Shown here: positions 17,475 through 26,500 of the stretch, in pieces
Layout: each line of letters opens with the position of its first letter
Numbering within the stretch: the stretch's first letter is position 1
Assembly: GCF_003635115.1 (NCBI RefSeq)
Contig: NZ_RBXJ01000002.1
Coordinates: 310,001-374,000 of the forward strand
Direction: 5' to 3'
Origin: Microbacterium sp. AG1240
GTDB lineage: Bacteria > Actinomycetota > Actinomycetes > Actinomycetales > Microbacteriaceae
Length of the DNA stretch: 64,000 bases
Made by a program: the position numbers and the translations under genes
Notes under the pieces: generated by a model
The model's input: only the letters and a program-made list of their open reading frames with translations
What the model was told of the DNA's origin: nothing
Database searches by the model: none

Positions 17475-18113
17475 GTGAGCGACGATTCGAGGGAGTACCA
17501 CAAGCCGGTGCGCCGGCCCGCGGAGCTCTTCGACAGGCTCTTCGCGGGCGATGACCCGGCCGAGGTGTCGCGGGTGGCCCACAGCACCGCGCACGCGCTC
17601 ATCTCGCGGGTGCGGGACGACCCCGACGTCGACGTCGTCGAAAGGCTGGTCGCATTCACCGACCGCAACGGCATCGACGACATCGCCGAGTTGTGGTCGC
17701 GTTCTCCCGCGCGAACGCTCCCCGGGGCGCTCTGGCGCCTGTACCTGCTGCAGCTGATGATCCACGACGATCCGCAGACGGCCGCGCTGCTCTACGACCG
17801 CGGACGCATCGAGATCGCCTCTCCCGACCCCGTGGTCGCGGGTGCACCGACGCCGGCCGGCCCCGAGGAGCTCGTCGCGCTGATCGACACGATCCTGCGC
17901 GGGGTGTTCCAGGGCGACTTCGCCGTCGCGCTCGACCGCGCCGCGGCGTTCTGCCGCGTGCAGGCCGCCGGCGCCACGCACCTCGCCGACGACTACGAGC
18001 CCACCGAGCCGCAGCGCGCGTCGACGCTCACGACCCGCGCGCTGCGCCTGGCGACGTACGCCGGCGACCTTGCGGGGTGTGCGACGCTCTGGCGTCGGCA
18101 GTCGCTCGACTGA
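17475..18113 (+). CDS. Conserved hypothetical cytoplasmic protein
   Basis: This 212-residue soluble, mostly helical protein is rich in Ala, Asp and Arg. It has no signal peptide or membrane helix and no motif I recognise. The GTG start lies 6 bp after TAGCCT (17463-17468), the leaderless pattern. Codon use and GC content match its neighbours, so it is a real gene of unknown function. A small-RNA-like element follows it directly. Confidence 0.7.
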   Translation: MSDDSREYHKPVRRPAELFDRLFAGDDPAEVSRVAHSTAHALISRVRDDPDVDVVERLVAFTDRNGIDDIAELWSRSPARTLPGALWRLYLLQLMIHDDPQTAALLYDRGRIEIASPDPVVAGAPTPAGPEELVALIDTILRGVFQGDFAVALDRAAAFCRVQAAGATHLADDYEPTEPQRASTLTTRALRLATYAGDLAGCATLWRRQSLD

Positions 18114-18131
18114 CCCTCGCCCGAGGGCACG

Positions 18132-18215
18132 AAAAAGCCGGGCCGCAGAAACGCCTCTCGGCGCATGGCCGCTCAGAGCGGCAAAAGTTGGAGCCCGGGG
18201 TTACTGCGGCCCGGC
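18132..18215 (-). ncRNA. Candidate structured small RNA, about 84 nt
   Basis: On the minus strand a -10-like TACACT (18227-18222) lies 6 bp before GCCGGGCCGCAG (18215-18204). That segment pairs perfectly over 12 bp with CTGCGGCCCGGC (18148-18137), and TTTTT follows at once. Inside the closing stem are GCCGCT-CTG-AGCGGC and CGCC-GAGA-GGCG, the latter with a GNRA tetraloop. Promoter, closed structure and T-tract define a complete short transcription unit between two plus-strand genes. I do not recognise an RNA family; it lacks the GGAAGCAGC of SRP RNA. It could instead be only an unusual terminator. Confidence 0.45.
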
Positions 18216-18271
18216 CATACCAGTGTAACAAGGTCGGCTCGGGGGTATTCCCCGAGGTCTAGGCTCGGGGA

Positions 18272-19156
18272 ATGGCCTGGAGCTTCGCCCTCGTGATCGA
18301 CCCCGCAGCATCCGACGACCCGCGCACCGACTTCGCCGACACGTTCACCGTGATCGACCCGACGGCCCCCGCGCTGAGCGTGGGGGAGCTGAGCACGCAG
18401 CGCGGCGACGGCATCTTCGAATCGATCGGAGTCGTCGACGGGCATCCGCAGGAGGTCGACGCGCACCTCGAGCGCCTCGTGCACTCGGCCGAGCTGTGCG
18501 ACCTGCCCGTACCGCATCTGGCCCAGTGGCGGCAGGCGGTGAAGACCGTGGCGGATGCTGCCGATCCCGGCGAGAGCGTCATCAAACTCATCCTGAGCCG
18601 CGGCGTGGAGCACGGCCCGACCCCGACGGCGTGGGCGACGCTCGCCCGCGCGGCCGACAACACCGGGTCGCGCACCGAAGGCATCCGCGTGGTGCAGCTC
18701 GACCGTGGTTACGGCGTCGACGCATCGGCCGATGCGCCGTGGCTGCTGCTCGGGGCGAAGACGCTCTCGTACGCGGTGAACATGGCCGCGATCCGCGAGG
18801 CGAAGCGTCGCGGCGCCGACGACGCGGTGTTCGTGTCGTCCGACGGCTACGTGCTCGAGGGGCCGACCTCGTCGATCGTGCTGCGCTTCGGCGACGTGTT
18901 CGTCACCCCCGAGCCCAGCGGCGGCATCCTGCACGGAACGACGCAGCTCAGCCTGTTCGCCTACCTCGAGGCCGAGGGCTACGCGACGCAGTACCGTCGC
19001 GTGCTTCCGGCGGAGCTCGCCGAAGCGGATGCGGCGTGGCTGGTCTCCAGCATCCGTCTCGCCGCCCCCATCACCTCGGTCGACGGCGTCGACCTCGCGC
19101 TCGACCGCGACCTGACGGCGTCGATCAACGCCTACCTGCTCTCGCCTCGCGACTGA
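18272..19156 (+). CDS. Aminotransferase class IV, aminodeoxychorismate lyase-like
   Basis: This PLP enzyme of fold type IV has 294 residues. The PLP-binding lysine lies in LLLGAKTLSYAVNMAA, and EGPTSSIVLRFGD and GGILHGTTQ are conserved. Family members include 4-amino-4-deoxychorismate lyase (PabC, folate pathway) and branched-chain or D-amino acid transaminases. A PabC-like role fits best but no pab neighbour is present. TAGGCT (18260-18265) lies 6 bp before the ATG, so it is probably leaderless and monocistronic. Confidence 0.85.
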   Translation: MAWSFALVIDPAASDDPRTDFADTFTVIDPTAPALSVGELSTQRGDGIFESIGVVDGHPQEVDAHLERLVHSAELCDLPVPHLAQWRQAVKTVADAADPGESVIKLILSRGVEHGPTPTAWATLARAADNTGSRTEGIRVVQLDRGYGVDASADAPWLLLGAKTLSYAVNMAAIREAKRRGADDAVFVSSDGYVLEGPTSSIVLRFGDVFVTPEPSGGILHGTTQLSLFAYLEAEGYATQYRRVLPAELAEADAAWLVSSIRLAAPITSVDGVDLALDRDLTASINAYLLSPRD

Positions 19157-19177
19157 CCGGCCCGCACCTCGGCGTGA

Positions 19178-19229
19178 GTTGCCGCAACCGGGCCTCACCG
19201 AGAGGGAGGAAGCCCCGCATTGCGGCAAC
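19178..19229. repeat. Inverted repeat GTTGCCGCAA / TTGCGGCAAC
   Basis: A perfect 10-bp inverted repeat with a 32-nt spacer lies between the aminotransferase gene and the pstB terminator. It may be part of the bidirectional termination region or a small repetitive element. Nothing else is seen in the gap 19157-19256. Confidence 0.45.
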
Positions 19230-19256
19230 CCACGGCCGGGGGGAGGCCCGCAACGA

Positions 19257-19289
19257 CGAAGGCCCTCACCGGGGAGGTGGGGGCCTTCG
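19257..19289. terminator. Bidirectional terminator between aminotransferase and pstB genes
   Basis: CGAAGGCCCTCACC and GGTGGGGGCCTTCG pair over 14 bp (one G-T) around a GGGGA loop. It sits between two convergent genes, 17 bp beyond the pstB stop, so it can serve both. Confidence 0.7.
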
Positions 19290-19306
19290 CGTTCAGAGGG
19301 GGCGGA

Positions 19307-20086
19307 TCAACCGAAGCGGCCCGAGACGTAGTCCTCGGTGGCCTGCACCTTGGGCTGCGTGAAGATCGAGGAGGTGTCGTTGTACTCGATCAGCTTGCCG
19401 GGCTTGCCGGTGCCGGCGATGTTGAAGAACGCGGTCTTGTCCGACACGCGCGAGGCCTGCTGCATGTTGTGGGTCACGATGACGACCGTGTACTCGTTCT
19501 TGAGCTCAGAGATGAGCTCCTCGATGGCGTAGGTCGAGATCGGGTCGAGGGCCGAGCAGGGCTCGTCCATCAGGATGACCTGGGGAGAGACGGCGATCGC
19601 GCGGGCGATGCACAGACGCTGCTGCTGCCCGCCCGAGAGGCCCGAGCCGGGCTTGTCGAGGCGGTCCTTGACCTCGTTCCAGAGGTTGGCGCCCTGCAGC
19701 GACTTCTCGACGAGAGCGTCGGCGTCGGACTTCGAGATGCGCTTGTTGTTGAGCTTCACGCCCGCGAGCACGTTCTCCTTGATCGACATCGTCGGGAACG
19801 GGTTGGGGCGCTGGAACACCATGCCCACCTGACGGCGCACGAGCACCGGGTCGACACCGGGGCCGTACAGGTCGTTGCCGTCGAGCAGCACCTTGCCCTC
19901 GACGCGGGCCTTCGGGATCACCTCGTGCATGCGGTTCAGCGTGCGGAGGAAGGTCGATTTGCCGCAACCGGAGGGACCGATGAAGGCCGTGACCGTGCGG
20001 GGCTCGATGTTGAGGGAGACGCCCTCGACGGCGAGGAAGTCGCCGTAGTAGACGTTGAGGTCGTTGACTTCGATGCTCTTGGACAC
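19307..20086 (-). CDS. pstB: Phosphate ABC transporter ATP-binding protein
   Basis: This ATPase of the high-affinity phosphate importer has 259 residues. It has Walker [10 protein letters not shown], the ABC signature LSGGQQQR, Walker [14 protein letters not shown], and the switch His in VTHNMQQA. It uses a GTG start and is the last gene of pstSCAB, 19 bp after pstA. Expression should follow the PHO box upstream of pstS. Confidence 0.97.
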   Translation of the reverse strand: MSKSIEVNDLNVYYGDFLAVEGVSLNIEPRTVTAFIGPSGCGKSTFLRTLNRMHEVIPKARVEGKVLLDGNDLYGPGVDPVLVRRQVGMVFQRPNPFPTMSIKENVLAGVKLNNKRISKSDADALVEKSLQGANLWNEVKDRLDKPGSGLSGGQQQRLCIARAIAVSPQVILMDEPCSALDPISTYAIEELISELKNEYTVVIVTHNMQQASRVSDKTAFFNIAGTGKPGKLIEYNDTSSIFTQPKVQATEDYVSGRFG

Positions 20087-20105
20087 TTCAGGCTTTCTTT
20101 TCGGT

Positions 20106-21200
20106 TCAGCGGCCGGTCTTGGGGGCGAACAGCTTGGCGATGATGCGCGCCACGATGTTGAGCACCATGACGATGACGATCAGCGCGAGGGCGGCTGCCC
20201 ACGCGCGACCGACGAACGCCTCGGCCGGGATGCCCTGGTTCATGTACTGGGTGTAGGTGAAGACGGGCAGGCTCATCATGCGCCCGTTGAACAGGTCGTA
20301 GTTCATGGATGCTGTGGCACCCGCGGTGATGAGCAGCGGAGCCGTCTCGCCGATCACGCGCGAGATCGACAGCATCACGCCCGTCGTGATTCCGGCGATG
20401 GCCGTCGGGAGGACGACCTTGGCGATCGTCAGCCACTTCGGCACGCCCAGCGCGTACGACGCCTCGCGCAGTTCGTTGGGCACGAGGCGGAGCATCTCCT
20501 CGGTCGAACGGACGACGACGGGGATCATCAGCACCGCGAGGGCTACGGCACCGACGATGCCCAGGCGCACGCCCGGTCCGAAGAACAGCGCGAAGAGGGC
20601 GTAGGCGAACAGACCGGCGACGATGGAGGGGATGCCCGTCATGACGTCGACGAGGAAGGTGATGCCCTTTGCGAGGCGGTTGTCCTTGCCGTACTCGATC
20701 AGGTAGATCGCGGTGAAGATGCCGATCGGGATGGAGATCACGGCCGCGGCGAGCGTGATGAGCAGCGTGCCCACGATCGCGTGGAGAGCACCGCCGCCCT
20801 CTCCCACCACGTTGCGCATCGACGAGGTGAAGAACTCCGCGGTCCAGTTCGGGGCGCCGGAGACGACGACCGTGATCGCGACGGAGACGAGCGGCACCAT
20901 CGCCACGGCGAAGGCGGCCGTCACGATACCGGTCACCAGACGGTCGACCGCCTTGCGGCGCCCCTCGACGATCGCGGAGATCGTGAAGATCAGCACGAGG
21001 TAGAGGAGCGCGCCGAGCACGGCTGCCCCGGCGATGTTCAGTCCGGTGCCCGAGGCGCCGGCCATGATGCCGAACGCGGCGAAGGTGACGGCCAGCGAGC
21101 CGACCAGCAGGAGCCAGGGCGACCAGCCCGGAAGGCGGCCGTTGGTCAGGCTGTCGGTCGCGACGGAGGGCCGCGCGGGGGTGAGCGTGGTGGTCGACAT
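20106..21200 (-). CDS. pstA: Phosphate ABC transporter permease
   Basis: This membrane subunit of the Pst importer has 364 residues and about eight hydrophobic helices. It has a PstA-type permease loop ([35 protein letters not shown], residue region about 225-260). A roughly 75-residue N-terminal extension includes two extra helices beyond the core six-helix permease. The ATG lies 1 base after the pstC stop, implying coupling. Confidence 0.95.
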   Translation of the reverse strand: MSTTTLTPARPSVATDSLTNGRLPGWSPWLLLVGSLAVTFAAFGIMAGASGTGLNIAGAAVLGALLYLVLIFTISAIVEGRRKAVDRLVTGIVTAAFAVAMVPLVSVAITVVVSGAPNWTAEFFTSSMRNVVGEGGGALHAIVGTLLITLAAAVISIPIGIFTAIYLIEYGKDNRLAKGITFLVDVMTGIPSIVAGLFAYALFALFFGPGVRLGIVGAVALAVLMIPVVVRSTEEMLRLVPNELREASYALGVPKWLTIAKVVLPTAIAGITTGVMLSISRVIGETAPLLITAGATASMNYDLFNGRMMSLPVFTYTQYMNQGIPAEAFVGRAWAAALALIVIVMVLNIVARIIAKLFAPKTGR

Positions 21201-21201
21201 G

Positions 21202-22155
21202 TCAGTTGGCCCCCGAGAATTCCTTGCGCCGGCTCACGATGTAGCGAGCGAGCGCGTTGACGGCGAATGTGACGACGAACAGCACGAGGCCGGTCGCGAT
21301 GAGCACGTTCACGTTCAGCCCGTAGGCCTCGGGGAAGCTCAGCGCGATGTTCGCGGCGATCGTGTTGGGGTTGTCGGGGGTGAGGAGCGCGAAGGTCACG
21401 CCTCCCGAGACGGAGAGCACCATGGCGACGGCCATCGTCTCGCCCAGGGCGCGGCCGAGGCCGAGCATCGAGGCCGAGACGATACCGCTGCGGGCGAAGG
21501 GGAAGACCGCCATCCGCACCATCTCCCAGCGCGTCGAACCGAGCGCGAGCGCGGCCTCTTCGTGGAGGTTGGGCGTCTGGAGGAAGATCTCGCGGCAGAT
21601 GGCCGTGATGATCGGGGTGACCATCACCGCGAGCACGATGGCGGCGGTGAAGATCGTGCGGCCGGTGCTGGAGACCGGGCCGGAGAAAAGCGGGAACCAG
21701 CCGGCGTTGTCGACCAGCCAGGTGTAGACGGGCTGGACGGCCGGAGCGAGGACGCCGATGCCCCAGAGGCCGAAGACGACCGAGGGCACGGCGGCGAGGA
21801 GGTCGACGACGTAGCCGAGCGCCTGCGCGAGTCGGCGGGGCGCGTAGTGCGAGATGAAGAGCGCGACGCCGATCGACAACGGCACCGCCATCAGCAGCGC
21901 GAGGGCGGCTGCCCACACGGTGCCGAAGACGAGGGGGCCGACATACGACCAGAAGTCGGCGGGGAGGATCGAGGCGTCGGCGTTCGTGGCGAACAACGCC
22001 GGAAGCGACTGCACGATCAGGAAGATGGCGACGGCGGCGAGGGTCACGAGGATCATCGAGCCGGCGAACAGCGCCGCTCCCGAGAACCATCGATCGCCCG
22101 GGCGGCTCTTCGCTTTCAGGGGCTCGGTCCTGGTGACCGCCGGTGTTGTGGTCAT
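21202..22155 (-). CDS. pstC: Phosphate ABC transporter permease
   Basis: This is the second membrane subunit of the phosphate importer. The 317-residue product has six core helices and the permease motif EEAALALGSTRWEMVRMAVFPFARSGIV. It lies about 98 bp downstream of pstS, after a hairpin that probably limits read-through, as is common where the binding protein is needed in excess. GAGAAT lies 7 bp before the ATG and could give a weak internal promoter. Confidence 0.95.
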   Translation of the reverse strand: MTTTPAVTRTEPLKAKSRPGDRWFSGAALFAGSMILVTLAAVAIFLIVQSLPALFATNADASILPADFWSYVGPLVFGTVWAAALALLMAVPLSIGVALFISHYAPRRLAQALGYVVDLLAAVPSVVFGLWGIGVLAPAVQPVYTWLVDNAGWFPLFSGPVSSTGRTIFTAAIVLAVMVTPIITAICREIFLQTPNLHEEAALALGSTRWEMVRMAVFPFARSGIVSASMLGLGRALGETMAVAMVLSVSGGVTFALLTPDNPNTIAANIALSFPEAYGLNVNVLIATGLVLFVVTFAVNALARYIVSRRKEFSGAN

Positions 22156-22207
22156 TGCTTCGATTCTCGATCGGAGTCGGGTGTCGGGAGGAGTGCTGCG
22201 GGCCTGA

Positions 22208-22245
22208 AGATGCCCGGTCCGACCTTACGGCCGGACCGGGCATCT
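22208..22245 (-). terminator. Hairpin between pstS and pstC
   Basis: A perfect 14-bp inverted repeat (22208-22221 and 22232-22245) with a 10-nt loop starts 9 bp after the pstS stop. No T-tract follows on the minus strand. It therefore more likely acts as a partial terminator or a 3' stabiliser of pstS mRNA than as a full stop. Confidence 0.6.
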
Positions 22246-22253
22246 GTGGGGTG

Positions 22254-23357
22254 TTACTTGATGGCGTCGATCGCCGTGTTGATCTGCTCGCGCAGGGTGT
22301 CGGAGATCGGCGAGCTGCCGGCGGCAGCGGCGACGGCGTCCTGGCCCTCTTCGCTGGCGGCGTAGGAGAAGAAGCCCTTCACGTTCGCGGCAGCGGCCTC
22401 GTCCTCGTACTCGGCGCAGCCGATGAGGTAGCTGACGAGCACGATCGGGTAGGCGCCGGCCGCGGTGGTGGTGCGGTCGATCTCGATGGCGATGTCGGTC
22501 GCGGCGCGACCCTCGGCCTCGGGCGAGGCGTCGACGACGGCGGCCGCGGCCTCGGGGGAGTACGGAACGAACTCCTCGCCGACCTTGACCGCGACGGTGC
22601 CGAGCTCGCCGGCGCGCGAGGCGTCGGCGTAGCCGATGGTGCCCTGTCCGCCCTGGACGGCGCTGATGACGCCCGAGGTGCCGTTGGCGGCCTCGCCACC
22701 GGAGAGCGGCCAGACGCCGTCGGGCTCGCTGGTCCACACCGAGGGGGCGGCGGCGAAGAGGTAGTCGGTGAAGTTCTCGGTGGTGCCCGAGTCGTCCGAA
22801 CGGTGCACGGCGGTGATCGCGGTGCTGGGGAGCTCGACGTCGGAGTTCAACGCGGCGATGGCCGGGTCGTTCCAGGTCGTGATGTTGCCCGCGAAGATCG
22901 CGGCCAGCGTGGCGGGGTCGAGGTTCAGCGAGTCGACGCCGTCGAGGTTGAAGACGACGGCGATCGGGGAGATGTAGGTCGGCAGCTCGACGAGGTCGGA
23001 GCCCTCGGCGCACGCGCCGAACGGGCCCGCTTCGATCTCGTCGGTCTTGAACGCGCGGTCGGAGCCGGCGAACGCGAAGGCGCCCTCCTGGAACGATTCG
23101 CGACCCGCGCCGGAACCGGCGGCGTCGTAGTTGACCGTCAGCTCGGGGTTGGCCGTCTGGATGCCCGCGGTCCAGGTCTGGACGGCGACTTCCTGCGACG
23201 AGGCGCCGCCGCCGACGAGGTTGCCGGAGAGCGTGCCGGTGCTGGACGAGCTGTCGCCGCCGGAGCCGGCGGGGGCCTCGTTCGAGGCGCACCCGGCGAG
23301 GGCGAGGGCTGCGACAGCAGCCACGGCGCCGAACTGGGCGAAACGGTTGAGCTTCAC
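22254..23357 (-). CDS. pstS: Phosphate-binding lipoprotein PstS
   Basis: This extracytoplasmic phosphate receptor feeds PstCAB. The 367-residue product has a signal peptide with lipobox LAGC (Cys23) and a Ser/Gly linker. A periplasmic-binding fold contains GGGASSQEVAVQTW, the phosphate loop region AGSGAGRESFQEG, and VHRSDDSGTTENFTDYL. The leader carries two tandem 18-bp palindromes and, further up, a PHO box. It is first in the pstSCAB operon and divergent from the Pls-type synthetase. Confidence 0.97.
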   Translation of the reverse strand: MKLNRFAQFGAVAAVAALALAGCASNEAPAGSGGDSSSSTGTLSGNLVGGGASSQEVAVQTWTAGIQTANPELTVNYDAAGSGAGRESFQEGAFAFAGSDRAFKTDEIEAGPFGACAEGSDLVELPTYISPIAVVFNLDGVDSLNLDPATLAAIFAGNITTWNDPAIAALNSDVELPSTAITAVHRSDDSGTTENFTDYLFAAAPSVWTSEPDGVWPLSGGEAANGTSGVISAVQGGQGTIGYADASRAGELGTVAVKVGEEFVPYSPEAAAAVVDASPEAEGRAATDIAIEIDRTTTAAGAYPIVLVSYLIGCAEYEDEAAAANVKGFFSYAASEEGQDAVAAAAGSSPISDTLREQINTAIDAIK

Positions 23358-23389
23358 GATGTGAATCCTTCGCGTGTGAGAGAAGAGAA

Positions 23390-23427
23390 GAACCCGGTGC
23401 AGGGTTCGAAACCCGGTGCAGGGTTCG
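23390..23427. repeat. Tandem 18-bp palindrome in the pstS leader
   Basis: AACCCGGTGCAGGGTTCG occurs twice, at 23391-23408 and 23410-23427, with identical sequence and a 19-bp period. Each copy is itself an inverted repeat (AACCC/GGGTT around GGTGCA or its complement). On the minus strand the second hairpin is followed by TTCTTCTCTTCTC, about 35 bp before the pstS ATG. It could be a dimeric operator or a transcription attenuator. Confidence 0.75.
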
Positions 23428-23470
23428 TCGTGAACGCTAGACAGGGACTCTTAAGCAACCGGGCTGAAGA

Positions 23471-23488
23471 GGTGAACGGACGGTGAAC
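23471..23488 (-). promoter_or_regulatory. PHO box upstream of pstS (also facing pls)
   Basis: GTTCACC occurs twice on the minus strand with an 11-bp period (23488-23482 and 23477-23471). This is the direct-repeat unit recognised by actinobacterial PhoP/RegX3-type regulators. A possible pstS -10 (TAGCGT) follows about 40 bp downstream. The same site lies 37-54 bp upstream of the -10 of the divergent pls gene. Confidence 0.75.
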
Positions 23489-23536
23489 AGGCCCGGGATT
23501 CCGCGGGTCTCGGGGCCGGATCAATAGGCTGTGAAA

Positions 23537-26500
23537 ATGCCCGTGACGGACTCTCCTCCCCTCGGCGCGCAGTCCGTGCTCGACCGCTCCGCCTCCGCGC
23601 CCGCTCCGCGCACCCTCATCGACGTCCTGGTGGAGGTCGCCGCGCGCCATCCCGAGGCCTCCGCCGTCGACGACGGATCGGGCGCGCTGAGCTACCGCGA
23701 GCTGCTGGCGCGGGTGTGGCAGACGGCCGCACGCCTGCACGAGGCGGGAGTCGAGCGCGGCGACCGCGTCGGGGTGCGCATGCCGTCCGGCTCGAAGGAG
23801 CTCTACGTCTCGATCCTCGGCGTGCTGGCTGCCGGAGCCGCCTACGTGCCGGTCGACGCCGACGACCCGGAGGAGCGTGCGCGTCTGGTCTTCGGCGAGG
23901 CTCGAGTCGCGGGGGTGATCACCGGCGCGGGGGAGTACACGCCCGCGGTCGAGGACGATCCCGAGGTCGAGTCCCAGGAGCTGCCGGTCTCCACGCTGTT
24001 CGCCGGAGACGCGCCGCATCCGAGCACCCGTTCGACGCCGATCGTCGCCCCGCCCACGGTCGACGACGACGCCTGGATCATCTTCACCTCCGGGTCGACC
24101 GGGGTGCCGAAGGGGGTCGCCGTCTCGCACCGATCGGCGGCGGCGTTCGTCGATGCGGAAGCACGCATGTTCCTGCAGGATGCTCCGCTCGGCCCGGGCG
24201 ACCGGGTGCTGGCGGGCCTGTCGGTCGCCTTCGACGCGTCGTGCGAGGAGATGTGGCTCGCCTGGGGACACGGTGCCTGCCTGGTTCCGGCGCCGCGCTC
24301 GCTCGTGCGGTCGGGCGAAGACCTCGCGCCGTGGCTGCTGCGGCAGGGCATCACCGTGGTCTCCACGGTGCCGACGCTCGCCGCGATGTGGCCGGGCGAC
24401 GCGATCGAGAACGTTCGCCTGCTGATCTTCGGCGGTGAGGCGTGCCCGCCCGAGCTCGCGGCACGCCTGGTGGCCGAAGGGCGCGAGGTGTGGAACACCT
24501 ACGGACCGACCGAGGCGACCGTCGTCGCGTGCGGCGCCCCGCTCGACGGATCCGTGCCCGTGCGCATCGGCCTGCCGCTCGACGGGTGGGCGCTCGCCGT
24601 GGTCGACGACGCCGGCCACCGGGTCGCGGAGGGCGGCATCGGCGAGCTGATCATCGGCGGGGTAGGTCTCGCGCGCTACCTCGACCCCGCGAAGGATCGG
24701 GAGAAGTACGCGCCCATGCCCACGCTGGGCTGGGACCGCGCCTACCGCTCGGGCGACCTGGTGCGTTTCGACCCCGAGGGCCTCGTCTTCCAGGGCCGCG
24801 CCGACGACCAGGTCAAGGTCGGCGGGCGCCGCATCGAGCTCGGCGAGGTCGAGTCGGCGCTGCAAGACCTTCCCGGGATCGCCGCCGCCACCGTCGCCGT
24901 GCGTCACACCGAGGCCGGCGTCCCGATCCTCGTCGGCTACCTCGTCACCGAAGGCGGGGCGGAACTCGACCGCTCGGCCGCGCGGGCGGCGCTGGGCGAA
25001 CGGCTGCCGGCGGCGACCATTCCGCTGCTCGCCGTCGTCGACGAGCTACCCGTGCGCACCTCGGGAAAGGTCGACCGCGCCGCCCTCCCGTGGCCGCTCC
25101 CGGGTGTGGACGCCCCGGTCTCCGTCGACTTCTCGCCCGCGGAAGCCTGGCTCGCCGAGCAGTGGCAGGCCGTGCTCGGCATGCCGGTGCCCGACCGCAA
25201 GGCCGACTTCTTCGACCTCGGCGGCGGCTCGTTGGCCGCAGCTCAGCTCGTGTCGCGCATCCGTGCGCGCGTGCCGGAGTTCTCGGTCGCCGACATCTAC
25301 GACGTCCCCCGGCTCGGCGCGATGGCGAAGGCGCTCGGGCCGCTGGGCGATGACGACGCGAGCGCGGGGTTCCGTCGCCCGCTGCCGACACCGCGTTCGA
25401 CCCAGTGGGCGCAGACCCTCCTCGGCGTTCCGCTGTTCATCCTCTCGGGCGTGCGCTGGCTGCTCTACCTGCTTTCCGCGAGCGCCATCCTGCAGCTCGT
25501 GCCCGGCTTCGACGCTCTTCCGACCGCGCCATGGCCGCTCATCGTGATCGGCCTCGTCGTGTTCGCGACGCCGTTCGGGCGCATGGCGATCGCCGCAGCA
25601 TCCGCCCGGCTCCTGCTCGCCGGCCTCGCGCCCGGCGACTACCCGCGCGGCGGTTCGGTGCACCTGCGGCTGTGGCTGGCCGAGCAGATCGCGGCCCAGG
25701 TCGACGCGGTCGGCCTCGCCGGCGCCCCGTGGGTGACGTACTACGCCCGCGCGCTGGGTGCCAAGATCGGCCGCGACGTCGACCTGCACACGCTCCCGCC
25801 GGTGACGGGCATGCTCGAGATCGGCGACCGCGCATCGATCGAGCCCGAGGTCGACCTCACGGGGTACTGGATCGACGGCGACCTCGTGCGCATCGGACGA
25901 GTGCGTATCGGGGCCGAAGCCAGCATCGGCGCGCGCAGCACGCTCGCCCCGGGAACCCGGATCGGGCAGCGCGCCGAGATCGCGCCGGGCTCGGCCGTCT
26001 TCGGCCGGGTGCGCGCCGACCAGACCTGGGCGGGCTCGCCCGCCGTGCGGGTCGGCGGCGCCGGCGGCGGATGGCCGGCCGAGAGACCGCCCGCCGCTCA
26101 CCGTTGGCTGTGGGGGTATGCCGCGTCGGCCGCCGCACTCGCGCTGCTGCCGCTCGTCGCCTTCGCCGTCGGCGGGCTGGTGCTCGCGCAGGGCATGCGC
26201 GGCGCGGCAGACCTCGCCTGGGCGCTCGCCGCCGCCCTCGTCTGGCTCATGCCGGCGGTGCTCGCGGCGGGGGTCGTCTTCGCGGGCTCGGTCGTCGTGC
26301 TCGTGCGGGTGCTCTCGATCGCCCTCCGCGAGGGGGTGCATCCCGTGCGCAGCCGTGTGGCCTGGCAGGCCTGGACGATCGAGCGGTTGCTCGACGCGTC
26401 GCGCACGATCCTCTTCCCGCTGTACTCGAGCCTGTTCACCCCGGTGTGGCTCCGGATGCTGGGAGCCCGTGTGGGCCGCGACGTGGAGGCGTCGACGGTG

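Noticed and set aside
15828..18200. Shared 13-mer TTGGAGCCCGGGG in the fasciclin leader and the candidate small RNA, as possible base-pairing partners
   Set aside because: Both copies have the same sense on the minus strand, so they cannot pair as antisense. 13-mers recur by chance in 64 kb of GC-rich DNA.
18132..18215. Small RNA as the bacterial SRP (4.5S) RNA
   Set aside because: The conserved GGAAGCAGC apical motif is missing and the internal hairpins do not match the SRP fold.
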